DNA of 64,000 nucleotides, taken from the NCBI GenBank assembly GCA_017427385.1, contig JAFRSW010000001.1:1-64000 (forward strand), read 5' to 3'. Below, piece after piece: positions 1-7,077 of the stretch. Below the pieces are notes generated by a model. It was not told the DNA's origin. It worked only from the letters and a program-made list of their open reading frames with translations, and did not search any database. Every line of letters starts with the position of its first letter. The first letter of the stretch is position 1. This DNA is from Bacteroidales bacterium (GTDB lineage Bacteria > Bacteroidota > Bacteroidia > Bacteroidales > UBA932). Made by a program: the position numbers and the translations under genes.

Positions 1-205
1 AAATTCTGTCGTGGCCTCCGACATCCCTCCGTATGCCGTGGCTGCAGGTAATCCCTGCCGGGTGATCCGAAAGCGTTTCGATGACGAGTTCATCGCCTAC
101 CTTCTGGAACTGAAATGGTGGGACTGGGACATCGAGAAGATCGAAGCCAACTTTGAAGCGCTGTCCAGTGGAGATCTTTCTCTGATTAGAATGATTGACA
201 AGTAA
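1..205 (+). CDS. CatB/Vat-type hexapeptide acetyltransferase, C-terminal part (cut by window edge)
   Basis: The reading frame enters from the left edge and ends with TAA at 203-205. The visible residues contain SDIPPYAVAAGNPCRVIRKRF followed by a KWWDWD helix. This is the end of the left-handed beta-helix and the C-terminal tail typical of xenobiotic acetyltransferases of the CatB/Vat group, which move an acetyl group from acetyl-CoA to hydroxyls of small molecules or sugars. The active-site histidine lies upstream and cannot be seen, so the substrate (antibiotic or sugar) cannot be told. Confidence 0.8.
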   Translation, partial: NSVVASDIPPYAVAAGNPCRVIRKRFDDEFIAYLLELKWWDWDIEKIEANFEALSSGDLSLIRMIDK

Positions 206-329
206 AATCCTGTGTATCGGTCAATCATCTCGATGAAAGACTGAATCAGCAGCAACCCTTCGATGAACGAGAGGTTCGAGATTCGGAGTGTTTAGTAGCG
301 GAGGCGCGGCTGCTGCGCAGCCTTCCTCC

Positions 330-354
330 TGTCTTATCAGGGGCTCTGCCCCTA
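330..354. repeat. Dispersed palindromic repeat, copy 1
   Basis: The block contains the palindrome AGGGGCTCTGCCCCT next to TGTCTTATC. Its reverse complement matches 59590-59614 at 23 of 25 positions, where the order is TAGGGGCAGAGCCCCT then AATAGGACA. A second GC-rich palindrome (GGCTGCTGCGCAGCC) lies just upstream at about 308-322. The flanks beyond the block are not alike, so this is a small dispersed element rather than a longer duplication. Confidence 0.6.
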
Positions 355-363
355 CCCTTCAAG

Positions 364-445
364 TGCTGTTAACGTCCTGAAAAATCGGACGTCAACAGCA
401 TTTTCAGCCTTTTTTGACGTTGACGTCCCGGAAAAACGGACGTCA
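364..445 (+). terminator. Two related hairpins, the first a likely terminator
   Basis: The first hairpin pairs 364-377 with 387-400 (13 of 14 bases) and is followed by TTTT and then TTTTTT, so it could end transcription of the acetyltransferase gene. The second pairs TGACGTCC (421-428) with GGACGTCA (438-445). The two arms and their A-rich loops resemble each other (ACGTCC, loop with GAAAAA, GGACGT), which points to a tandem duplication of one palindromic unit. The remnant of tenA begins just after it. Confidence 0.6.
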
Positions 446-469
446 GCAGTACTGCGGCACCCGGCCGAT

Positions 470-931
470 TTGGCCTGGGATACCCGGACGGCGGATATGA
501 TACGGGCTTATGCCTTGTCAGGCACCGACAGCGAACAGCAGTTGCACCAGCTGCTCGTCGACCGTTTCGGGATAGAAAGCACGGCCCAGCCTTCTGCTGT
601 GACTGCCGCATACAACGCCCACGAGAAACAAGGGTTGGAAACGGGCAGATACGAGCTTGCCCTGGCCGCCATGCTGCCGTGCATATGGATATACAACCGC
701 GTGGGGCTGTACATCCTGCGAATAGCCAAGCTGGATGGGAATCCCTACCGCGACTGGATAGAAGCCTATGGAGACGAGTCCTATACCAGCGAGGTGGATT
801 ATATGCTTGAGGTCATCGACGAATGGGCCGCCGAAAAAGATAAACAGACCCGGGATGCGATGACCGCCCAGTTCCTTACCTCTCTCCAGTACGAATATGA
901 CTTCTGGAATTACGGGTACTACGGGGAATGA
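470..931 (+). pseudogene. tenA: TenA/thiaminase II-like remnant lacking its N-terminal third
   Basis: The 153 residues align by eye with the back part of TenA-family proteins. Around residue 66 the stretch AAMLPCIWIYNRVG matches the family motif AA(L/M)LPCYWLYxEVG, and NPYRDWIEAYGDESY and the ending YEYDFWNYGYYGE also fit. TenA proteins are about 220 residues; the first 65-70, with the conserved aspartate and tyrosines of the active site, are missing. The open frame upstream runs through the two hairpins at 364-445 and shows no TenA likeness. The TTG at 470 is only the first possible start. I read it as a decayed thiamine-salvage gene, though a short expressed product is possible. Confidence 0.65.
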
Positions 932-1023
932 CTTTCAAGTATCGGGAAGGGCTCTTGCGCAATAAACCTCCTAAAAAATAACGGATATCTACTAAAAAAA
1001 TTAGGAGAATTAAAAAATATCGT

Positions 1024-1031
1024 TATATTTG
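1024..1031 (+). promoter_or_regulatory. Bacteroidota -7 box for the blaI-M56 operon
   Basis: TATATTTG fits the TAnnTTTG consensus and lies 28 bases before the BlaI-type start codon. No clear TTTG -33 box is seen at the expected distance. Autorepression by the BlaI-type product would be expected here. Confidence 0.5.
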
Positions 1032-1059
1032 CACCGTAACACCTTATGCAAATTAGACG

Positions 1060-1425
1060 ATGAAGCAGAAACTCACTGCCAAAGAAGAAATGTTGATGAA
1101 CATTTTCTGGGCTCATGAACCCCTGTTTATCAGGGATTTAATCAGCTACATACCAGATCCGAAGCCCCACTACAACACTGTGGCAACACTGGTTAAATTC
1201 CTGGAAGAAAAGGGATTCGTGGAGCGTGAGCCCATGGCCAACTCTTTCCGGTACAAGGTAAAAATCAGCGAGCGGCAGTACCACGGAGACACGGTGTCTG
1301 AGGTGGTGGCTCGTTACTATGATAACTCTTACCTGAGTCTGGTGTCGCAGTTCGTAGAGGAGGATAAGATGGACATTCAGGAACTGAAGGATCTGATTTC
1401 ATTAATTGAAAAGAATAAGAAATGA
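1060..1425 (+). CDS. BlaI/MecI/CopY-family transcriptional repressor
   Basis: The 121-residue protein has the BlaI winged-helix layout: LTAKEEMLMNIFWAHEPLFIRDLI, then HYNTVATLVKFLEEKGFVERE as recognition helix and wing, and a C-terminal dimerisation helix. Known relatives are dimeric repressors released by a membrane sensor peptidase. The stop overlaps the start of the M56 peptidase gene by four bases, so the two are translationally coupled and form the classic repressor-sensor pair. The input signal is unknown; Bacteroidota carry many such pairs without a beta-lactamase gene. Confidence 0.9.
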   Translation: MKQKLTAKEEMLMNIFWAHEPLFIRDLISYIPDPKPHYNTVATLVKFLEEKGFVEREPMANSFRYKVKISERQYHGDTVSEVVARYYDNSYLSLVSQFVEEDKMDIQELKDLISLIEKNKK

Positions 1426-2645
1426 CGCCGTTCCTATTATACATTGCAAGGGCCGGGCTGTATTTGGCCGTGTTCTTCGCCTTTTACCTCCTGGTGATGC
1501 GCCGGACAACATTCTTCCGGCTGAACCGGGCTTTGCTGCTGGCCGGGAGCTATCTCTGCCTGATCCTGCCTTTTATCCGGCTCAGGACGGCATCGGAAGC
1601 AGCAGGAATCGCCCACAGTACAGCTGTGACGATGAACGCTCAAGCCCTACCCTCCCCAGAAGTTTCGCCTTTCCCGTGGGTCGGAGTCATGCTCGGCATT
1701 TATCTGCTCGGCGCAGTTGTCACTCTGTCTCTATATGTGATTTCGGCATGGAGGATGGGGAGAATCATCAGAAGCGGCGCGAGCGTTAAGCGCGATGGAT
1801 GCACTCTGGTATTGTTGGATGGTAATGTTTCCTCGTTCAGCTGGGCCCGTAAAGTGGTTATGAGCAGGCACGACCTGGAGCAGAATCCGGCCATATTCAC
1901 TCACGAACTGATGCATGTCCGGCACCACCACTCTGTGGACCTTGTCCTCTTCCTTCCATTACAGGCTCTATTCTGGTGGAACCCCCTGACTTGGATTGCG
2001 CGTGAGGAACTGAGGCTACTGCACGAATTCGAGGCCGATGAAGACGTTATTAAAAATGGCATCGATGCTACCCAATATCAATTACTTCTTGTGCGGAAAG
2101 CCGCGGGAGAAAAAAGATTCTCCCTGGCCAGCGGATTTCAGCACGCCAAACTAAAAAACAGAATTACCATGATGCTCAAATCAACTTCTTCCAGTTGGAT
2201 GCGGTGGTCTTATCTGGCCATCATCCCTCTGCTGGCGTTATTTATGTTCGCCTGCAATCCGGCACGCAATTCCAAAAATCAGAAAGACGCCGCTGCCGTA
2301 ACGGAAACTGAGCCCGCTCAGGAAGCCGTCCCTTTCCAGCTTGCCGATGACAAACCTTCCTTTAACGGAGGGGATGCCAACGAATTCTCCCAATGGGTTT
2401 ACAGCCAGATAAAGTATCCCGAGGAGGCCAAAAAGAATCAAATACAAGGCCGCCTTCTACTCCAGTTTACTGTTGGATCCGATGGTGTGGTGCGCGATGT
2501 CGATGTGCTTCGCGGGGTCCACGAACTCATTGATGCCGAAGCTGTCAGAGTGGTGTCGTCTTCTCCCAAGTGGGAACCGGGCCGGCAAGACGGCAAGGCC
2601 GTTCCGGTCAGATACACCTTCCCTGTCATCTTCAAACTTCAATAG
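1422..2645 (+). CDS. BlaR1-like M56 membrane metallopeptidase with C-terminal TonB domain
   Basis: The 407-residue protein starts with two membrane helices, continues with a third near residue 90, and carries the zinc motif HELMH near residue 161, with a downstream EFEAD that supplies further ligands. A last membrane helix (near residue 268) ends in a cysteine. Residues about 315-407 form a TonB C-terminal domain (YPEEAKKNQIQGRLLLQFTV onward), replacing the penicillin-sensor domain of BlaR1. In known systems the peptidase inactivates the partner repressor after sensing. The TonB tail suggests contact with an outer-membrane transporter or periplasmic ligand; that is inference. Confidence 0.9.
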   Translation: MTPFLLYIARAGLYLAVFFAFYLLVMRRTTFFRLNRALLLAGSYLCLILPFIRLRTASEAAGIAHSTAVTMNAQALPSPEVSPFPWVGVMLGIYLLGAVVTLSLYVISAWRMGRIIRSGASVKRDGCTLVLLDGNVSSFSWARKVVMSRHDLEQNPAIFTHELMHVRHHHSVDLVLFLPLQALFWWNPLTWIAREELRLLHEFEADEDVIKNGIDATQYQLLLVRKAAGEKRFSLASGFQHAKLKNRITMMLKSTSSSWMRWSYLAIIPLLALFMFACNPARNSKNQKDAAAVTETEPAQEAVPFQLADDKPSFNGGDANEFSQWVYSQIKYPEEAKKNQIQGRLLLQFTVGSDGVVRDVDVLRGVHELIDAEAVRVVSSSPKWEPGRQDGKAVPVRYTFPVIFKLQ

Positions 2646-2729
2646 CTTTACTGAGGATTCTCTCGATGGTCGGCACAATAGCGGAAGGCAAATAACTCCA
2701 GGAAAATGAGATGTTAACCATATTATTTG

Positions 2730-2737
2730 TATCTTTG
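2730..2737 (+). promoter_or_regulatory. -7 box upstream of secreted protein gene
   Basis: TATCTTTG lies 50 bases before the ATG at 2788, leaving a leader of about 45 bases. No clear -33 box. Confidence 0.45.
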
Positions 2738-2787
2738 TGCACCGTGAAATGATATAAAGCACATTGAACATTAAAACAAACCGGAAT

Positions 2788-3336
2788 ATGAAACGTTTCT
2801 TCCTCACCCTTGCACTCGTATTTGTTGCAATCGCAGGTTTTTCGCAGAACAAGCTTCTCCGTCCCAGACTGGAGATTGCAACGCTTGAAAACGATACTGC
2901 CATCGATGCGATCGAAATAGAGGTTTTCTACATGAATGACGAGGACCCGCGCATGTATTATCTGTCTCTCGGGCACCTCGGTGTAGGAACCGATATCGTG
3001 CAGATTGACTTCGATCCCGTATTCGAACTCTTCGTTCCCCTGGGAGGCACCCTTCAGGAGGCGATAGCCAAGATGGAAGAGATCAAAACGTGGTTCAAGG
3101 AAGACAGACTCACCGAAAAGGAACTCACTGGATACTTCAGCCTTGCATATCCGAGTGGAGACCCTGTCACCATCAAGGTCACGAGCAGAAGGCTCCTCGC
3201 CTCCAAGATCCTGGAATTCAGCCTTCCTACCGGAGCCGAGGGCATAGTGCGCGCAACCCACATCAGCAAGACCGAATTCGGCAGTCTTCTTTCAAGTGTA
3301 AAGATCTACAAGAAGATCCATCCCAAGCAGCAGTAA
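2788..3336 (+). CDS. Secreted protein of unknown function
   Basis: The chosen ATG gives a clean signal peptide, MKRFFLTLALVFVAIAGFSQ, with cleavage expected after the FSQ; an ATG eight codons upstream would only add a polar tail. The mature part of about 163 residues is a mixed alpha/beta protein without a motif I recognise. It ends in a lysine-rich tail. The TAA is followed directly, in the same frame, by the GTG start of the sugar kinase, so only the stop codon separates the two products. Function not assigned. Confidence 0.7.
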   Translation: MKRFFLTLALVFVAIAGFSQNKLLRPRLEIATLENDTAIDAIEIEVFYMNDEDPRMYYLSLGHLGVGTDIVQIDFDPVFELFVPLGGTLQEAIAKMEEIKTWFKEDRLTEKELTGYFSLAYPSGDPVTIKVTSRRLLASKILEFSLPTGAEGIVRATHISKTEFGSLLSSVKIYKKIHPKQQ

Positions 3337-4353
3337 GTGGAAAAAACCGTTACTTTCGGGGAGATCCTCCAGCGGTGGTCGCCGCCGGGGGTGAACCGCA
3401 TAGGACAGACAGGCAGGTGGGAGGGCCAGTTCGGTGGCTCCGAGGCCAACGTGGCAGTATCCCTCGCCACCCTCGGCAATGAGGTAGGATATGTGTCCCG
3501 CATCCCACAGAACGTGGTAGGAGATGCCTGCATGCGCACGCTGAGGTACTACGGCATCGACGTTTCGGACGTGGTGCGCGGGGGTGGACGCCTGGGCACC
3601 TACTACTTCGAAAAGGCCGCCGACATGCGCAAGGCCCTGGTCGTCTATGACCGCGAAGGGTCATCCTTCTGGTCTTCCGCGCCAGGCATGTTCCCCTGGA
3701 AAGACATCTTCAGCCGCACCGGCACATTTCACTGCTCGGGCATCACCTGCGCCGTGTCCCAGTCTGCCGCCGACGCCACCTTCGAGGCGGTTCGCACGGC
3801 ACGCGAGATGGGCCTGCGCATCACCTGCGACATCAACTACCGCCGCAACCTATGGAAATACGAGGGGGCGGATGCCCACAACACGCTAAACGCCCTGATG
3901 CAGTTCAGCGACTACATCTTCGGCGACCAGGACGAGTGGGAGGTGGCCACAGGCGTGCCCAAGATTCCGGAAGACAGGATGTTCGAGGATACGCAACTGG
4001 ACATGGAAGCCTACGGCCGGTATTTCGATGAGATGCACCGCCAGTTCCCCCTCTGCGGGGAGATGATGCTTGGCCTCCGCAACCAGATATCCACCAGCCA
4101 CCATACCCTCTCCGCCCTGCTTTGGTACAAGGGCACCATCTATCAGACCAAGATATTCGATATCAACGATATAATAGACTCTGTGGGCGTGGGGGACGCC
4201 TTTGTGGCAGCCTACATCCACGCCTCACAGAAATGGCCGGGACAGCCCCAGCGCTGTCTTAACTTCAGCACCACCGCCGCCATGATGAAGAATTCCATCG
4301 TCGGAGACTTCAACCTGGTGACGGAAGACGAAATTATCGCGCGGATGCCTTGA
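3337..4353 (+). CDS. kdgK: PfkB-family sugar kinase, likely 2-keto-3-deoxygluconate kinase
   Basis: The 338-residue protein begins with VTFGEILQRWSPPGVNR and has GGSEANVAVSLATLGN, both typical of KdgK enzymes that phosphorylate 2-dehydro-3-deoxygluconate in uronate breakdown. Near the end, DSVGVGDAFVAAYIH gives the PfkB anion hole and catalytic aspartate; the first glycine of the usual GAGD is GVGD here. The GTG start is favoured because family N-termini begin at just this point. The 3' end overlaps the converging acyltransferase gene by 20 bases. No KDPG aldolase gene is nearby, so the exact sugar stays open. Confidence 0.85.
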   Translation: MEKTVTFGEILQRWSPPGVNRIGQTGRWEGQFGGSEANVAVSLATLGNEVGYVSRIPQNVVGDACMRTLRYYGIDVSDVVRGGGRLGTYYFEKAADMRKALVVYDREGSSFWSSAPGMFPWKDIFSRTGTFHCSGITCAVSQSAADATFEAVRTAREMGLRITCDINYRRNLWKYEGADAHNTLNALMQFSDYIFGDQDEWEVATGVPKIPEDRMFEDTQLDMEAYGRYFDEMHRQFPLCGEMMLGLRNQISTSHHTLSALLWYKGTIYQTKIFDINDIIDSVGVGDAFVAAYIHASQKWPGQPQRCLNFSTTAAMMKNSIVGDFNLVTEDEIIARMP

Positions 4354-5464
4354 CCCTCTTCTCCCCCAGCACGCACCAGCGGACTACGGGGATACGCCTG
4401 ATGACTTCGTAGATCAGCGGGGACAGTGTGAACACTGCCACCGTGAGTATGGCGTACATCGCCGCCGGCGGCAGCTGGGTATAGGTCTTCATCATATAGC
4501 CAAAGCAGGCAACCACCAGATAGTGAACTATATAGAGGCCGAAGCTGGAGCGGGTCATGTAGCCTGCGAAGGCTCCGGTGCGGTCGAACCTGGCCTTGAA
4601 CCAAGCCATCATGGCAAGGCATGCCATCCAGCCGTAGAGGCAGTTCAGCGGACTTCCAAGATATGCCGGGGAGGTGTTGTCCTGACCAAAGGTCGTGCCG
4701 ATCAGCACTCCGCCAGCCGCCACGGCGCAGCCGAGAAGCGGGGCCCATGCGCGGCCGAGAGTCTCATGCACGCTGTCGTTGGCAAAGATGAAGTAGCCCA
4801 TCAGGAATGGTATGAAGTAGAACAGGGGCTTGTAGAGATTGTACAGCCCATCCGCACTTTCCGGTCTGGGATTTTTGATGATTAGCTGCTCGCCGGCCCA
4901 GAAAAGGATGCCCAGAAGGATGATCCAGACTATGCCGGCCTTTCCGCCGAAAACCTTTCCGCACCAGTCGTAGAAGCGGTTTTTCCTGTCCAGGGGACGG
5001 ATGATAAGGAGAGCCAGAGAGAAGAGCCAGAGGTCCTGAATGAACCAGAGCGGGCCCGTTCCGCTGATGGCCAACATGATCAGACGGGCGAATCCCGTCA
5101 CGCCGTCCAGAGCTCCGTTTGCGGCCACGGCGGTATTGAAATAACCCACCATCCATTGGAAGACAAACAGGCCTATCGTGCTGGGTACCAGCAGCTTGCG
5201 CGTGCGGGCACCGAACCATTCTTTGCCGGAGTGCTTCTCAAGGGCATAGCGTGCGCTGATGCCCGCCAGTATGAAGAGCAGGGGCATGAACCAGGGATAG
5301 AGAATGTACATTACCACATCCTGATACTGATGCCATTCCGGCCAGGGGCCGAATCCGCCTATTCCACCGAATACGCCCTTATTATTATAGAAATAGATTA
5401 CGTGGTAGAACAGTACAAGCAGCACCGTTACCCAACGCAGATTGTCCAACCAATTCTTTCTCAT
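4334..5464 (-). CDS. Acyltransferase 3 family membrane protein
   Basis: This 376-residue protein has about ten membrane helices and the family start RKNWLDNLRWVTVLLVLFYHVIYFYNN, where the histidine in LFYH is the conserved catalytic residue. Relatives (OatA, WecH, NodX types) O-acylate cell-surface sugars, taking acyl groups across the inner membrane. The start codon overlaps the stop of the AbrB-type gene by four bases, making a two-gene operon. The glycan it modifies cannot be told, since no polysaccharide genes adjoin it. Confidence 0.85.
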   Translation of the reverse strand: MRKNWLDNLRWVTVLLVLFYHVIYFYNNKGVFGGIGGFGPWPEWHQYQDVVMYILYPWFMPLLFILAGISARYALEKHSGKEWFGARTRKLLVPSTIGLFVFQWMVGYFNTAVAANGALDGVTGFARLIMLAISGTGPLWFIQDLWLFSLALLIIRPLDRKNRFYDWCGKVFGGKAGIVWIILLGILFWAGEQLIIKNPRPESADGLYNLYKPLFYFIPFLMGYFIFANDSVHETLGRAWAPLLGCAVAAGGVLIGTTFGQDNTSPAYLGSPLNCLYGWMACLAMMAWFKARFDRTGAFAGYMTRSSFGLYIVHYLVVACFGYMMKTYTQLPPAAMYAILTVAVFTLSPLIYEVIRRIPVVRWCVLGEKRVKASAR

Positions 5465-5670
5465 TTGGAAAGGCCCTCCATGGCCTGGTTTATTACTGAT
5501 TGAAATATTTCCGTCTTGATCAAGGCCATGCCTTTCTGGTCCCCCAGGACCATCAGGGCATCGCCCGGCTTGATGTCGTAGATCTTGCGGGCATCGCGCG
5601 GGATCACGATCTGCCCCTTGTCTCCCACCTTCACTACACCGAAGATGTATTTGCCGTCGCTTTCAGTCAT
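5461..5670 (-). CDS. AbrB/SpoVT-type DNA-binding regulator
   Basis: The 69 residues hold one swapped-hairpin AbrB domain: GVVKVGDKGQIVIPRDARKIYDIKPGDALMVLGD. Such small dimers bind DNA as transition-state regulators, or as MazE-like antitoxins. Here no toxin follows; the next gene, overlapping by four bases, is the acyltransferase. The likely job is control of its own operon. A TAACTTTT sequence close to the ATG may be a degenerate -7 box. Confidence 0.85.
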   Translation of the reverse strand: MTESDGKYIFGVVKVGDKGQIVIPRDARKIYDIKPGDALMVLGDQKGMALIKTEIFQSVINQAMEGLSK

Positions 5671-5742
5671 AAAAGTTATACTTGTTAGAAATTTCCCACA
5701 AATATAACGTTTTATTCCGAATCTTCAACAGTATTTCTACAC

Positions 5743-5774
5743 TTTGTGTAATCCGCCTTTTTTTGCTAATTTTG
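5743..5774 (+). promoter_or_regulatory. Promoter for larA-like/pdxB operon
   Basis: TTTG at 5743-5746 and TAATTTTG at 5767-5774 are 20 bases apart, matching the Bacteroidota housekeeping consensus. The start codon lies 22 bases downstream. Confidence 0.65.
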
Positions 5775-5796
5775 CGAATAAGCAAACTCCGTTCAC

Positions 5797-7077
5797 ATGC
5801 TATACTACGCCAGAGGTTCAAAAAGCGACTGCATCAGCCCGGAAGAGGTGCGCGCAGCGCTGAAACAGGTGTTCGACAAGATGGGCGCCCGCAAGCGGGT
5901 GCTCGCCATCCCGCCGGATTTTACGAGGTTCAATTCCTACGCGGGGCCCATCACCGAGATGGTCTACGACTACTTCGGGGATGCGCTGACCGACGTGCTG
6001 CCCGCCCTGGGCACGCACTCCCCCATGACTCCGGAGCAGATAAAGACCATGTTCGGGCATGTGCCCGCGGACCGCTTCCGCGTGCACGACTGGCGCAACG
6101 ACGTGGTGACAGTGGGCACCGTACCGGCATCCTATGTGGAAGAAGTCTCCGAAGGCAAGGTGCATTACGACTGGCCTGCGCAGGTGAACAAACTCCTGCT
6201 GGATCCGTCCTTCGACCTCATCCTTTCCATAGGCCAGGTGGTGCCCCACGAGGTCATAGGCATGGCCAACTACACCAAGAACATCTTCGTGGGCGCAGGC
6301 GGAAGCGAGGGCATCAACAAGAGCCACTTCGTGGGCGCATCCTACGGCATGGAGCGCATCATGGGGCGCGCCGGGGGTCCGGTGCGAGCCATCCTGGAAT
6401 ACGCACGGCAGCATTTCATCAGCCAACTGCCTATAGTCTACGTACTTACGGTGCTCGCCAAGAACGAATCCACCGGAAAGATGGACCTCAAGGGCCTCTT
6501 CATCGGGGACGATTTCGAGTGCTTCCAGAAGGCGGCGGACCTCTCGCTGGAGACAAATTTCATCATGGTGGACCATCCCATCAAGAAATGCGTGGTCTAC
6601 CTCGATCCGGAGGAGTTCAAGAGCACCTGGCTGGGCAACAAGGCAGTCTACCGCACCCGCATGGCGCTTGCCGACGGGGCGGAACTGATCATCCTCGCGC
6701 CGGCGCTGAAGGAGTTCGGCGAAGACAAGGCCATCGACGGCCTCATCCGCAAATACGGATACAAGGGCACTCCGCACACGCTGAAGTGCACCGAGGAGAA
6801 CGCCGACCTGCAGGAGAACCTGGGGGCATCCGCCCATCTCATCCACGGCTCGTCCGAGGGCCGCTTCTCCATCACCTACTGCCCAGGCCCGGGCATGACC
6901 CGCGAGGAGATAGAGGGGGTGGGATTTGGCTACTGCAGCTACGACGAGATGGTTGCCCGCTACCCCATCGCCAGCCTCAAGGACGGCTGGAACACGATGC
7001 CGGACGGCGAAGAGATCTATTACATTTCCAACCCCGCCCTGGGCCTCTGGGCGCATCCTGACAGATTCAAGGACTGA
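5797..7077 (+). CDS. LarA-like nickel-pincer 2-hydroxyacid racemase/epimerase family (DUF2088)
   Basis: The 426-residue protein has the LarA N-terminal signature IPPDFTRFNSY and the LGTHSPMTPEQI segment. These correspond to the region that in lactate racemase binds the nickel-pincer nucleotide, and histidines in the middle (VVPHEVIGMANY) fit the catalytic pair. LarA homologues isomerise various 2-hydroxyacids. The gene ends within the start of pdxB (TGATG overlap). The cofactor genes larB, larC and larE are not in the window. The substrate may be linked to that of its neighbour, a 2-hydroxyacid dehydrogenase; this is inference. Confidence 0.8.
   Translation: MLYYARGSKSDCISPEEVRAALKQVFDKMGARKRVLAIPPDFTRFNSYAGPITEMVYDYFGDALTDVLPALGTHSPMTPEQIKTMFGHVPADRFRVHDWRNDVVTVGTVPASYVEEVSEGKVHYDWPAQVNKLLLDPSFDLILSIGQVVPHEVIGMANYTKNIFVGAGGSEGINKSHFVGASYGMERIMGRAGGPVRAILEYARQHFISQLPIVYVLTVLAKNESTGKMDLKGLFIGDDFECFQKAADLSLETNFIMVDHPIKKCVVYLDPEEFKSTWLGNKAVYRTRMALADGAELIILAPALKEFGEDKAIDGLIRKYGYKGTPHTLKCTEENADLQENLGASAHLIHGSSEGRFSITYCPGPGMTREEIEGVGFGYCSYDEMVARYPIASLKDGWNTMPDGEEIYYISNPALGLWAHPDRFKD

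Noticed and set aside
5700..5760. TACACTTTGTGTA near-palindrome as operator
   Set aside because: It coincides with the -33 box and is seen once; no evidence that the AbrB-type regulator binds it.
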